Of a stretch of DNA of 64,000 bases, positions 26,273 through 35,313 are shown one piece after another. The translations under genes and the position numbers were made by a program. The DNA comes from Myxococcaceae bacterium (GTDB taxonomy: Bacteria; Myxococcota; Myxococcia; Myxococcales; Myxococcaceae), in assembly GCA_016793095.1 (NCBI GenBank), contig JAEUJQ010000024.1, positions 31,983 through 95,982 on the forward strand, read 5' to 3'. The notes under the pieces were generated by a model. The model was not told where the DNA came from. It made no database searches and saw only the letters and a program-made list of their open reading frames with translations. Every line of letters begins with the position of its first letter. Position 1 is the stretch's first letter.

Positions 26273-27061
26273 GTGCGCGCTCTTCGCAGCCTCATCTTCA
26301 TCTCGCTGATCCTCACCGCGATCCTCGCCATGCTCGGCTCGGGCTGGTGGCTGTACACGGCGAGTCAGTTGCCGAACCAGATCGAGAGCGAGATGGACCT
26401 CGAGACGTTCCTTCGCCAGTCCATCGAGAGCGATCGGCAGAGCATTCAGTTCAACAAGCGCGTCGCCGAGCGCGAGAAGGTGACCTGGCCACGGCCCGAC
26501 TTCTCGCGCCTGCCGAAGAACATGGTGGCGCTCTACATCACCGAGTGGGGCTGCCCGACCTACTTCCAGACGCCCCGCGAAGACGGCTGGCCGTGGATGA
26601 AGCGGGTGCTGAACAGCGCGCGCGGCGTGTACAGCGATGGGGACGGGTCGTGCGAGCTCGCGTTCGCGCGGCGGCTGGCGTCACGGCTCGGCGCGGGCAG
26701 CCCGTCGCAGCTGGCCGTGATGAGCGACCGGATCCACAAGTTCCTCAAGAAGGACCAGCTCGTCGCGTACGACCTGCACTCGATGCAGTTCGATCAGGGG
26801 GTCATCGGGGTCGAGGCCGCGGCACGCTTCCTCATGCAACGGGAGCTGCTCGATCTCTCGCTCGCCGAGCTCGCGGAGCTGCAGCTGGGGATCCCGCCCT
26901 ACAACCTGTGGGGCGAGGTGATGCTCTGCACCAACGCCGCCCAGATCAAGCTCGCGCGCGATGCGCTGCTGCAAAACCTCATCAACGTCTCCCTCGTGTC
27001 CGAGGAGCAGGCGAAGGCAGCCATCGCCCAGCCGGTGCGCTGCCTCAGCGTGAAGCGGTGA
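26273..27061 (+). CDS. Degenerate GT51 peptidoglycan glycosyltransferase-like membrane protein
   Basis: This is a 262-residue protein with one N-terminal membrane anchor (residues 7-29). The rest aligns in order with GT51 peptidoglycan glycosyltransferases: TEWGCPTYF around Glu91 in the position of the catalytic EDxxFxxH motif, DGDGSCELAFARRLAS in the position of GGSTITQQL, KDQLVAYDLHSM in the position of KDEILELYLN, and IGVEAAARFL with LSLAELAELQLGIPP. The first Glu is kept, but the His of motif 1, GGST and the second catalytic Glu region are changed. It is probably a pseudoenzyme or an altered enzyme. The gene starts 24 bases from the divergent reductase gene; GTG 26273 follows AGGGA. Confidence 0.8.
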   Translation: MRALRSLIFISLILTAILAMLGSGWWLYTASQLPNQIESEMDLETFLRQSIESDRQSIQFNKRVAEREKVTWPRPDFSRLPKNMVALYITEWGCPTYFQTPREDGWPWMKRVLNSARGVYSDGDGSCELAFARRLASRLGAGSPSQLAVMSDRIHKFLKKDQLVAYDLHSMQFDQGVIGVEAAARFLMQRELLDLSLAELAELQLGIPPYNLWGEVMLCTNAAQIKLARDALLQNLINVSLVSEEQAKAAIAQPVRCLSVKR

Positions 27062-27158
27062 GCCTGCTCTTCGAATTTGTGGAGGTCCGACCCAGAGCTT
27101 CTTGAAGGCGCGCTGGTGGGCCTGTTGTGCGCGCACCGGGTTGGGATAGGTGTCGGGC

Positions 27159-28628
27159 ATGCCCGATCGCATTGGAAACCGACCCACGCCAGTCGTTCCC
27201 CAGAGCACCTCGTCTTCGAGCGGCAGCTACACGATTCAGTCTGGTGACACGCTCTCGAGGATCGCGCAGCGGCACGGGGTCTCGACGCAGGCGCTGATCA
27301 ACGCCAACACGGCCCGCTACCCGAACCTGGCGACCAACCCGGGCGCCATTCAGGTCGGCTGGAGCCTCTCGATCCCGACCGGTGGCACGACGCCCTCTCA
27401 GCCGTCGGCGCCGACGCAGCCGCAGGGGTGGGCGCCGCGGAGCAACGACAACGTGCTGCTCGTCGGCATGAACGCGACCTCGCAGCACGAGGTCGATCAG
27501 CTCAAGGCGCGGGGCACCAACGTCACCTACGTGAAGGACACGAAGGAGAACGACAAGATCACGACCCGCGACGCGACCGGCACGTCGGTGACGCATGACC
27601 TGTCCACCGAGGCTGGCGCGAGGTCGTTCGCGCTCACGCTGGGGTTGCCGGCCGAGCAGACGGCGAAGATCGCGAGCGCGATTCATGGCGCCGGGAGCGA
27701 CGCGCGGGACGAGCTGGCGCAGGTCGCGCAGGTCTGGGCGAAGGCAGAGCAGGGCGGCCAGGTGCCCTCGCGCATGGTGCTGTCAGGGCACAACGTCGGC
27801 TCCGGCGTGTGGGGCGACGACAACGGGCGCATGAGCTTCGACTCGCTGGCGCAGCTGGCCGACGCCATGCCGAAGGCGGCGCGCTCGGTCGAGGACCTGC
27901 ACCTGTCCGCCTGCTACTCGGGCGGCGAGCACCTGATGGACAAGTACCGGGCGATGTTCCCGAACGCGAAGACCATCTGGGCCTACACGGGCTCGGCCCC
28001 CGGCTCGTACTCGGGCGCGACGGCGCACATGGCGCGGTGGGATCGCGCGACCCGCGGCACGAAGGACGAGCTCGACCGCGCCATCGCCGAGGGCACCCGC
28101 AAGGGCGAGAACGTGGCGGTGTGGAGCGCGGCGCACGGCTACGTGGACGGCAAGCCGCCCGCGCCGCTGGCCGAGGTGCGCGCCGCGGTGCAGAACAACG
28201 AGGGCACCTTCAAGCGCTTCCAGTCGGGCCAGGAGAAGGTCCAGGACACGCAGAGCGGCCCCCTGCGCGAGTACTACAACCAGGTGCAGCGCCTGCTGCA
28301 GCACCCCGAGCTGCCCGCGGGAGAGCGGGCCCCGCTCGAGGGCCGGCGCGACGAGACGATTCGCCTCATCTACTACTCGAAGACGGTGGCGCCGAAGTTC
28401 GCCGAGCACCACGCGGCCACGATCCGCGACGGGTTCGCCGCGGTGGGAATGCCGGCGCCGAAGTTCGGAGAGCTGTCGCGCGGCGACGCGCTGGCTCAGA
28501 TCGCCCAGTTCGAGGCGAAGCTGGCGAGCACGAACCCGAAGCCGGCGGTGGCCGACCGCCTGCTGCCGCTGCTGCAGAACGGCCTTCGCGATCTGAAGCC
28601 GAACACGATCCCCGACGCCTGGATCTGA
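27159..28628 (+). CDS. LysM protein with caspase-like His/Cys dyad
   Basis: This 489-residue protein starts with a LysM peptidoglycan-binding domain (residues about 23-73: YTIQSGDTLSRIAQRHG, then IQVGWSLSIP). After a Pro/Ser/Thr linker, residues about 95-320 contain MVLSGHNVGSG (His211) and DLHLSACYSGGEHL (Cys252). The spacing and flanking hydrophobic strands match clan CD cysteine peptidases (caspase/gingipain-like), which use such a His/Cys dyad. The rest is helical and unassigned. No signal peptide is visible, so export would need another route. Proteolysis is inferred from the two motifs only. The ATG at 27159 is preferred to GTG at 27150. Its stop lies 34 bases before that of a convergent gene. 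Confidence 0.83.
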   Translation: MPDRIGNRPTPVVPQSTSSSSGSYTIQSGDTLSRIAQRHGVSTQALINANTARYPNLATNPGAIQVGWSLSIPTGGTTPSQPSAPTQPQGWAPRSNDNVLLVGMNATSQHEVDQLKARGTNVTYVKDTKENDKITTRDATGTSVTHDLSTEAGARSFALTLGLPAEQTAKIASAIHGAGSDARDELAQVAQVWAKAEQGGQVPSRMVLSGHNVGSGVWGDDNGRMSFDSLAQLADAMPKAARSVEDLHLSACYSGGEHLMDKYRAMFPNAKTIWAYTGSAPGSYSGATAHMARWDRATRGTKDELDRAIAEGTRKGENVAVWSAAHGYVDGKPPAPLAEVRAAVQNNEGTFKRFQSGQEKVQDTQSGPLREYYNQVQRLLQHPELPAGERAPLEGRRDETIRLIYYSKTVAPKFAEHHAATIRDGFAAVGMPAPKFGELSRGDALAQIAQFEAKLASTNPKPAVADRLLPLLQNGLRDLKPNTIPDAWI

Positions 28629-28650
28629 GCGGTCGCGCCCCCCGTGGGGT

Positions 28651-28669
28651 CGGCTGGGAGCGTCAGCCG
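28651..28669. terminator. Possible bidirectional hairpin between convergent genes
   Basis: CGGCTG at 28651-28656 pairs with CAGCCG at 28664-28669 around a seven-base loop, located between the convergent LysM and DUF1285-like genes and overlapping the latter's stop codon. There is no thymine tract on either side, so Rho-independent termination is uncertain. Confidence 0.3.
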
Positions 28670-29136
28670 AACGCGCGGGCGGGCAGCGGGGTGGGCTCGA
28701 GGCGCGCGCCGACCCGCAGCTGAACCGTGTCGCCATCGAGCTCGAGGTGCTGTGCCACCTGGAACTGGGCGTCGCGGCCGAAGCGGGCCTTCGCCCGGCC
28801 GGCCTTCACGCGCACCGAGAGCACTCCGTCGTCGTCGAGGCCGAGGGAGTTCACGTCGAGCCACTCGGCCGTGCGATCAGAGAGGCGAACGCTCAGGCGA
28901 TCGCCTTCCGAGACATCCACCGCCACCACCCGGAAGGGCGCATCCTCGACCTCGATGAAGCACCAGTCGCCGCCGAAGTGCAGCGTCACCCGCCCGTCGT
29001 CGCCCACCCGCACGCCGCGGTTGAAGGCCTCGATGATGTTGGGGTGATCGATCAGCTCGCCGTCGTGCCACCAGCGGAGCTCGCGGTCGAGGCGAAGGCC
29101 GCTGTCTTCCCGGGTGTGCCAACGCTTCGGCTGCAT
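28663..29136 (-). CDS. DUF1285-like protein
   Basis: This is a 157-residue protein with features of DUF1285, whose function is unknown. It has an N-terminal W-x-HDGELIDHPNIIEAFNRG segment followed by GDWCFIEVEDAPFRVVAV, where the EDAPF motif is the strongest family mark. The C-terminal half is beta-rich. There is no signal peptide or membrane segment, so it is cytosolic. The ATG at 29136 fits the family's short N-terminus. The gene converges with the LysM gene. No operon partner is evident, and the gene upstream on the same strand is 179 bases away. Confidence 0.82.
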   Translation of the reverse strand: MQPKRWHTREDSGLRLDRELRWWHDGELIDHPNIIEAFNRGVRVGDDGRVTLHFGGDWCFIEVEDAPFRVVAVDVSEGDRLSVRLSDRTAEWLDVNSLGLDDDGVLSVRVKAGRAKARFGRDAQFQVAQHLELDGDTVQLRVGARLEPTPLPARAFG

Positions 29137-29171
29137 GAGGTCTCTCCGACGGTGGCAGGCTCCGCTAAAGC

Positions 29172-29273
29172 ATGTCGATGGCGCTCCAACTGCGCTACTC
29201 CTCTGACGACGACCGGCGCGTCACGTTCGAGGTCGATCGGATCTCCTCGGGTGTTCCGCTCGATCCGTCGTGA
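29172..29273 (+). CDS. Small ORF, 33 residues, uncertain
   Basis: This short open frame (MSMALQLRYSSDDDRRV, ending PLDPS) lies in the gap between two minus-strand genes and does not overlap either. There is no clear ribosome-binding site or family, and its codon usage cannot be judged at this length. I list it because it is the only forward frame in a 179-base gap; it may be non-coding. Confidence 0.2.
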   Translation: MSMALQLRYSSDDDRRVTFEVDRISSGVPLDPS

Positions 29274-29315
29274 GCTTCCGACCAGCACACCGGCCCGTGA
29301 GCCACGACCAGCGCC

Positions 29316-30671
29316 TCACCACCCGCGCATCAGCTCGGTGTACCCTTTGAAGCCCAGCGCGCCCCAGAAGTTCACCAGCACGCCGAGCGCGAGCAGTCCC
29401 GCGGCGAGCGGCTTCTTCAGGCTCCAGCCGCCGACGGCGAGCAGCAACAGCAGGTAGGGCGTGTAGTCGAGCGAGAAGCGGAACCCGAACTGGGCGTAGC
29501 CGGTGTTCTGGTAGAAGAAGCCCGGCAGCGCGCACGCGCCCACGGTCAGCCACAGGGGCCAGTGCAGCCGCGGCTTCTCCTTCGGCATCACGAGCAGCAC
29601 GAGCGCCGGCAGGGTGAGGAGCAGCGACATGCCCCACGGGGAGTACTCGAGGCGGCCGTTCGCGTACTTCGGGAAGAGCAGGAACGCGGCCTCGAGGTTG
29701 CGCGACAGGTAGCTCGGGTGGAACAGCCCGTACGTGTCGATGTCCTGGTTCACCCGGTTCTCGAAGAAGAACCGGTGCCCGAACTCGGCGATGGAGCCGA
29801 AGCGCGACTGGTTCATGGCCATCGCGATGACGGCCAGCGGCGCCGCGCCGACGAGGAAGGGCTGCAGCTTCTCTTTGAAGATCGCGCCCGGCTTCGCGAA
29901 GAACGCCTTCACGTCCTCCATGCGCTTGCCCGGCGTCGGGGCCACCGCCTCGAGGAAGAAGAAGACGCCCGTGAAGAGCAGCGGCGTGCGCGTCAACACC
30001 GCCATCGACCAGAAGACGCCCGCGAGCAGCGGCCGTCGCGCGCCCACCGCGTTGCGCACGTAGAGACAGGTGAGCGCCACGCCCATCACCTCGGCCGAGA
30101 ACCAGACCTCTCCGCGGATGGCGCAGTAGAAGAACAGCGTGCCGAACCCGAGGATGAGCGCGAGCGCGGCGTTCTCCAGCTCCTTGCGCGCCGAGCCCTC
30201 GTGCTCCGAGAGCAGCCGCAGCACCGAGTAGAAGAGGGCGATGGCCAGCGCGCCGATGAGGACGCCGAAGCTCGTGTCGTTGAACTGGTACCCGTGCAGC
30301 GCGACGAAGGGCAGCATCACCGCCGACGGGAACATCGGGAACGACGAGAACCACTTGTCCGTCGTCGTCAGGGGCCGCGTGCACCGCTGCTTGACGCCGT
30401 TCACCTCGCGCACGCACGCCCAGTCTTCGAGGTTGGGCAGCACCTCGGGGTCGATGTCCTGTCGGCCGTCGAGCCACGCCTTCGCCTGGTACACGAAGTG
30501 CGGGGCCGCGCTCTGCCGCAGGAAGCGCTGCCCCGAGAACATCGTCAGGGTGAAGAACGAGACGGCGAACAGCACCAGCTCGATGCGGTACGCCTGCGCC
30601 CACAGCTTCAGCGCGGTCATCGTGGCTCCCGGTGGCGGCGCTTCGGGAGTCGCCCTGGCCTCGTCGCTCAT
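29316..30671 (-). CDS. Polytopic membrane protein, glycosyltransferase-39-like topology
   Basis: This 451-residue integral membrane protein has about ten hydrophobic segments, the first near residues 30-50 after a Pro/Ala-rich cytosolic tail. Conserved-looking features are a periplasmic loop with paired cysteines (DWACVREVNG, QRCTRPL) soon after the first helix, SFPMFPSAVMLPF, and several loop motifs (RGEVWFSAEV, ENRVNQDIDTYG) that resemble polyprenol-dependent GT39/GT-C-type glycosyltransferases. No catalytic Asp pair can be named with confidence, so the family call is a suggestion. The ATG at 30671 is followed by a normal N-terminal cytosolic segment. It is divergent from the RapA-like helicase gene. 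Confidence 0.87.
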   Translation of the reverse strand: MSDEARATPEAPPPGATMTALKLWAQAYRIELVLFAVSFFTLTMFSGQRFLRQSAAPHFVYQAKAWLDGRQDIDPEVLPNLEDWACVREVNGVKQRCTRPLTTTDKWFSSFPMFPSAVMLPFVALHGYQFNDTSFGVLIGALAIALFYSVLRLLSEHEGSARKELENAALALILGFGTLFFYCAIRGEVWFSAEVMGVALTCLYVRNAVGARRPLLAGVFWSMAVLTRTPLLFTGVFFFLEAVAPTPGKRMEDVKAFFAKPGAIFKEKLQPFLVGAAPLAVIAMAMNQSRFGSIAEFGHRFFFENRVNQDIDTYGLFHPSYLSRNLEAAFLLFPKYANGRLEYSPWGMSLLLTLPALVLLVMPKEKPRLHWPLWLTVGACALPGFFYQNTGYAQFGFRFSLDYTPYLLLLLAVGGWSLKKPLAAGLLALGVLVNFWGALGFKGYTELMRGW

Positions 30672-30774
30672 GGGAGCCGCTTTTGTGCCGGTTTTCCCCG
30701 TCGGGCAACGGCCTCGTCGCAGGTCCTGAATGCTGGTGCACCTGCTGGCTCAAGCCGCTATGCACCGCGCGTCC

Positions 30775-33700
30775 ATGGCGGTCGCGCTGCTCGTCGGAAT
30801 GAAGGTCAAGTACCTGCCCCAGCCGGAGTGGGGCACGGGCCACCTGTTGAGCCTCGAGGACGAGGGCACGAAGGCCGTGGTGGCCTTCCCGGCGCGGGAG
30901 AACGGCGCGCCCATTCTCGTCTCGACGAAGGGCGGCGCCCTGGTGCCGACGGCGCTCAAGCCCGGCGACGGCGTGCGCACGGCGAAGGGCAAGGTGGGGG
31001 TGGTGGTGCAGGAGGAGGAGGGCGGCCGCGGCCTGCGCCGGTACTCCATCAAGCTCGAGGACGGCACCGACACCGAGCTGCCCGAGACCGAGGTGCGTGC
31101 CCTGCCGCCGAAGCCCGATCTCATCGCCATGATGAAGGAGGGCCGCGTCGCCGACGGGAAGAACTTTCTGCTGCGCAAGGCCACGCTGCGCATGGACGAC
31201 GAGCGCCGCAACGACGCCTTCGGCGCCCTGCTGGCCTCGCGGGTGATGGTGAAGCCGCACCAGGTGGGCGTGGTGCAGCGGGTGCTCTCGTCGCGGCGGC
31301 CACGCTTCGTGCTCGCCGACGAGGTCGGCCTCGGCAAGACGATCGAGGCGGGCATGATCTTCTCGGCCCTGCGCCTCGCCGGGCTCGCACGGCGGGTGCT
31401 GGTCGTCACCCCGTCCCACCTCACCGTGCAGTGGCTGGTCGAGCTCTTTCACAAGTTCAACCAGCTCTTCACGCTGATGGACTCGGAGCGCCACGAGCAG
31501 TCCCTCGAGGCACAACCGACGTTGAACCCGTGGGCGCGCTTCGATCACGTCGTCACGAGCCTCGAGCTGCTCCAGCGCTCGGAGCAGTTCCGCGACGAGG
31601 CCGGCGCCCCCGAGGCCTTCTGGGATCTCGTCATCATCGATGAGGCCCACCACCTGAAGGGCGAGAAGGCCTACGAGGCCGCGCAGGCGCTCGCGAAGAA
31701 CTCGTGGGGGCTGTTGCTGTTGACCGCGACGCCGATGCAGCTCGACCCGGCTGAGTACCAGTCGCTGCTCTCGCTCATCGATCCACTCACCGCGCCCTCG
31801 GCGAAGGAGTTCGAGGCGCGCCTGACCCGCCAGGAGGACCTCTCGAAGGCGATCCGCGCGCTGATGGAAGGGAAGCAGGCGAAGGCGGCGGTGAAGGACC
31901 TCGCGGCGCGCTTCCCCAGGGACCAGGCGCTGCAGGAGATCGAAGATCCCGACGAGATGCTCACGCACCTCGCCGAGACGTACTCGTTGTCCGACCGGCT
32001 CATCCGCAACCGGCGCGTGCGCGTCGGCGGCTTCTCGGCGCGCAAGCTGCACGTGCACCCGGTGACGGTGCCGGCCGATGAGCTGAAGGCCCGGCAGGCG
32101 GCGCTCGACGCGCTCGCGAAGGACGGCACGGTGCACGGCGCGGCGCTGGCCAACCTCGTGCGGCGGCTCGAGTCGTCGCCGGCGGCGTTCCAGGCGGCCG
32201 TCGCGGGGAACCGGGCGCTCCAGGGCCTCAAGCTCGCGCTCCCCGACAAGGACGCGAAGTTCGCCGCCTTCGTGAAGGTGCTGAACGAGCTCTGGGCGAA
32301 GGAGAAGAACGCGAAGGTGCTGGTCTTCACCGAGGCGCGCGACACGCTCGACCGCCTGCAGACGCGGCTGCGGCACGAGCACCTCGAGGCGCTCGCCTAC
32401 CACGGCGATCTGCCCATGGTGGAGCGCGACCGGCAGGTCGCCCGCTTCCGCGACCCCGACGGCCCGAAGCTGCTGCTCTGCACCGAGGTCGGCGGCGAGG
32501 GGCGCAACTTCCAGTTCGCGCACCACCTCGTGCACTACGACCTGCCGTGGAGCCCCGCGACGGTGGAGCAGCGCATCGGCCGCCTCGATCGCATCGGCCA
32601 GACGCAGAACGTGGACCTTCACGTGTTCGACGTGCAGGGCACCTTCAGCGCCGACGTGCTCGCGGTGCTGCGTGACGCGGTGGGCGTGTTCGGCGAGACG
32701 GTGGGCGGCCTCGACGCCGTGCTGGAAGAGGTCGAGCCGCGGCTCACCGAGCTGGCCCTCGCGCCCGAGAAGGATCGCGCCGCCTACGTGAAGGAGCTGG
32801 AGAAGAAGGTCGCCTCGGCGCGCAAGCAGGTGAAGCAGGCGTACGATCCACTGCTCGACCTGCGCAGCTTCGACGAGGTCGCCGTCACCGAGCTGGTCGA
32901 GCGCGCCGAGCGGCGCATCGATCACGAGGCCGGCGACGACGAGTCGCTCGACGATCGGCTGCTCGGGCTCGCGCGCGATCTCGACGAGCGCCTCGAGGAG
33001 TGCATCACCGAGCTCGGCGAGCGCCTCGGGATCCGCGTCGACACCGATCAAGAGGTCGATGCCTTCCAGGCGGCGTTCCACTTCGGCCACGCGCTGTCCG
33101 TCGAGGCGCTGCCGGGCTTCGACATCACCGAGGAGCGCACGGTGCTCGGCACCTTCTGGCGCGACACCGCGGTCGAGCAGGAAGAGATCGAGTACTTCGC
33201 CACCGGCCACTCGCTCGTCGAGGCGTTGTTCGGCTTCGTGAAGGACGGGCCCTTTGGGCGCAACGGCGCCCGGTTCCTCGACGTGCGCGCGCCGGTGAAG
33301 GCCCGGGGCGTCGAGGTGCTCTTCCATGTCAACCCGCCGGACCCGGCGGACACGTCGCCGGGCGCGAAGGTGCCGTCGCGGCAGCTCGCCCGCTTCCTCG
33401 ACTCCTCGCTCATCCAGGTCGCCGTGGCGCGCCACAACGACGGCAAGCCGAAGGTGGACGACAAGCTGATCGACACGCTCAACGGCGCCGACGGCAAGTC
33501 GCTCAAGGGCAACGAGCTGATCGCTGCGTTCCCCGAGCTGCCAGGCTTCCTCGACGACGCGGTCGCGCTCGCCACGAAGACCGCGCAGGCGAGGCTCGAG
33601 AAGATGCGCGTGGGCGCCCAGCAGGCCATCGAAGACGAGCGCGATCTCGCGATGATTCGCATCAAGCTGGCCCTCGAGCACCAGGGCGTGCCGGTCGAGC

Positions 33701-33813
33701 GCGTCGAGAAGGCGCTGCTCGCCGAGTTGACGGCGTACGACGAGCTGCTGAAGGCCCTGGCCGGCGTGAAGGTGGCGCTCGACTCGGCGTGCGTGTTCGT
33801 CATCAACCGCTGA
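30775..33813 (+). CDS. RapA/SNF2-type helicase-related ATPase
   Basis: This SNF2-family protein of about 1012 residues is related to RapA, the RNA-polymerase-associated ATPase that recycles stalled polymerase. Seen are Walker A DEVGLGKTIEAG near residue 180, DEAHHLKGEKA (motif II), LLTATPMQ (motif III), and helicase C motifs LLLCTEVGGEGRNFQF and EQRIGRLDRIGQTQNVDL. The N-terminal VGMKVKYLPQPEWGTGHLL corresponds to the RapA N-terminal (KOW-like) domain, and the long C-terminal region is helical. The start is uncertain: ATG 30775 was chosen because the domain begins shortly after it; ATG at 30730 and 30799 are alternatives. A chromatin-like role is excluded; the RNA polymerase link is inferred. 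Confidence 0.92.
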   Translation: MAVALLVGMKVKYLPQPEWGTGHLLSLEDEGTKAVVAFPARENGAPILVSTKGGALVPTALKPGDGVRTAKGKVGVVVQEEEGGRGLRRYSIKLEDGTDTELPETEVRALPPKPDLIAMMKEGRVADGKNFLLRKATLRMDDERRNDAFGALLASRVMVKPHQVGVVQRVLSSRRPRFVLADEVGLGKTIEAGMIFSALRLAGLARRVLVVTPSHLTVQWLVELFHKFNQLFTLMDSERHEQSLEAQPTLNPWARFDHVVTSLELLQRSEQFRDEAGAPEAFWDLVIIDEAHHLKGEKAYEAAQALAKNSWGLLLLTATPMQLDPAEYQSLLSLIDPLTAPSAKEFEARLTRQEDLSKAIRALMEGKQAKAAVKDLAARFPRDQALQEIEDPDEMLTHLAETYSLSDRLIRNRRVRVGGFSARKLHVHPVTVPADELKARQAALDALAKDGTVHGAALANLVRRLESSPAAFQAAVAGNRALQGLKLALPDKDAKFAAFVKVLNELWAKEKNAKVLVFTEARDTLDRLQTRLRHEHLEALAYHGDLPMVERDRQVARFRDPDGPKLLLCTEVGGEGRNFQFAHHLVHYDLPWSPATVEQRIGRLDRIGQTQNVDLHVFDVQGTFSADVLAVLRDAVGVFGETVGGLDAVLEEVEPRLTELALAPEKDRAAYVKELEKKVASARKQVKQAYDPLLDLRSFDEVAVTELVERAERRIDHEAGDDESLDDRLLGLARDLDERLEECITELGERLGIRVDTDQEVDAFQAAFHFGHALSVEALPGFDITEERTVLGTFWRDTAVEQEEIEYFATGHSLVEALFGFVKDGPFGRNGARFLDVRAPVKARGVEVLFHVNPPDPADTSPGAKVPSRQLARFLDSSLIQVAVARHNDGKPKVDDKLIDTLNGADGKSLKGNELIAAFPELPGFLDDAVALATKTAQARLEKMRVGAQQAIEDERDLAMIRIKLALEHQGVPVERVEKALLAELTAYDELLKALAGVKVALDSACVFVINR

Positions 33814-33826
33814 CGAGCTGGCTGTC

Positions 33827-33845
33827 CCCGCGCCTCCACCGCGGG
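33827..33845. terminator. Possible hairpin between convergent helicase and cyclase genes
   Basis: CCCGCG at 33827-33832 pairs with CGCGGG at 33840-33845 across a seven-base loop, 14 bases after the helicase stop. There is no thymine tract, so its efficiency as a terminator is uncertain. Confidence 0.3.
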
Positions 33846-33951
33846 CTGTCGACTGCGACGGCGAGCAGAGACCTGGCGCGAGGGGGGGCCCGAGCGCGGC
33901 TCGTCACGCGCGGAGCCAGGCGCCTCAGCGAGCGCCGCAGCCGGTGAGCCC

Positions 33952-35109
33952 TCACGCGAGCTCGTACACCTGCTGCTCGCCCGCGACGCCCTTCAGCTCG
34001 AAGCGGCCCACCGCGCGCGTCGGCGCCGGGCAGTCCTTCGCCAGCGCCTCGCTCAGCAGCACCCGCTTCTCGAGCTTGCCGGTGAGCCCCTCGATGCGGC
34101 TGGCGAGGTTCACCGACGGGCCGATGGCCGTGAAGTCGAGCCGGCTCGCGCCGCCGATGTTGCCGTAGGCCACCTCGCCGACGTGCAGCGCGATGCCGAA
34201 GCGCAGGGCCGGCTCGTTCACCTTCGCGCGACCCGCGTTGAGCGCGTCGAGCGACGCGTTGGCCTCGCGGGTGGCCTCGACCGCGCGCGCCGCCGCCGCC
34301 GCGACCGCCTCGGTGATGGGGAAGATGGCCAGCATGCCGTCGCCCATGAACTTCAGCACCTCGCCGCCGTGCCGCTCGATGTGCGGCACCTGGCAGTCGA
34401 AGACCTGGTTCAGCACCGAGATGATCTCGGCCGGCGTGCGCTCGCCCGACAGCGAGGTGAAGCCGCGCAGATCGGAGAACCAGATGACGCAGCGGATGCT
34501 CTCGGTGTCACCGCGCTGGATCTTCCCCTTGAGGATGCGGTCGCCCGCGTCGCGGCCGACGTACGTGTTGAGGATGTTCACCGCCGTGCGCATGAGCGCC
34601 AGCGTCTCGGCGACCCGGCAGAGCGGCCGCACGACCGCGCGAAGGGCCGTCAGGTGCTCTTCGGTGAAGCCGCCCGCCGCCTTCGTCGCGAACGAGATGG
34701 AGTGCGTCGAGCCGCCCATGAAGGTGAGCGGCGCGATCAGGTAGTCGGTGAAGCCCTCCTTCGCGAGCCCGTCGAGACCCGAGTACGAGGTCTGGTCCAC
34801 CCCGAGGCGTACGCGCACCTCGACGCCTTCGGTCTGCACCCGCGCAGCCGCGCTCCGCTTGTACTCGTCGGTCTCGAGCCCCGACCAGGGGTTCTCCTGC
34901 ACGCGCACCGCCTCGCCCGGCTGCCAGAAGAAGCCGCGGCCCACGATGGCCGGGTGCAGGGTGCGCACGAAGGCCGAGATGCGATCGATCGGCACTCCGG
35001 TGGCGCGCAGCTCGTCGCCCATGCGCGAGATGACGGCCATCGGCGTGGGCGCGCCTGGCGCACCGTCGACGAGCCAGTCGAACAGGGACTGCACGGAAGG
35101 AGGCGCCAT
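33952..35109 (-). CDS. Class III adenylate/guanylate cyclase with N-terminal sensor region
   Basis: This is a 385-residue soluble cyclase. The C-terminal catalytic domain (about 200-385) shows IWFSDLRGFTSLSG, whose Asp is the first metal ligand, then FMGDGMLAIFP with the second Asp, GIALHVGEVAYGNIGG and the transition-state region GPSVNLASRIEG. Substrate choice (ATP or GTP) is not predicted. The N-terminal 190 residues are predicted GAF-like (for example YLIAPLTFMGGSTHSISF), without membrane helices, so this is probably a ligand-regulated cytosolic cyclase. The ATG at 35109 was taken over an upstream in-frame codon because the latter adds arginine-rich sequence. It converges on the helicase gene. 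Confidence 0.92.
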   Translation of the reverse strand: MAPPSVQSLFDWLVDGAPGAPTPMAVISRMGDELRATGVPIDRISAFVRTLHPAIVGRGFFWQPGEAVRVQENPWSGLETDEYKRSAAARVQTEGVEVRVRLGVDQTSYSGLDGLAKEGFTDYLIAPLTFMGGSTHSISFATKAAGGFTEEHLTALRAVVRPLCRVAETLALMRTAVNILNTYVGRDAGDRILKGKIQRGDTESIRCVIWFSDLRGFTSLSGERTPAEIISVLNQVFDCQVPHIERHGGEVLKFMGDGMLAIFPITEAVAAAAARAVEATREANASLDALNAGRAKVNEPALRFGIALHVGEVAYGNIGGASRLDFTAIGPSVNLASRIEGLTGKLEKRVLLSEALAKDCPAPTRAVGRFELKGVAGEQQVYELA

Positions 35110-35313
35110 GCGGCGAGGGTACTCCACCGCCTCTCGCCGTCGAGCGGGCACCGCGCCTCGGGATCGTCAGGAGGACGGCCGCGGCATGTGGAGCTCGGCG
35201 ACGTGCGTGGGCGTCGAAGCGCAGCCGCCCCCAGACGCGGCCGTCGATCGTCTCCCCGGGGCGCACCGGGTCTGCCTGACACCGCCGCGTGTTTCTGCTT
35301 CGGTGCGGGCCCG

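Noticed and set aside
29221..33681. Very long open frame antisense to the helicase and membrane-protein genes
   Set aside because: High GC gives few stop codons in the complementary frames; the sequence is arginine/glutamate-rich, has no domain, and the sense genes have full family motifs.
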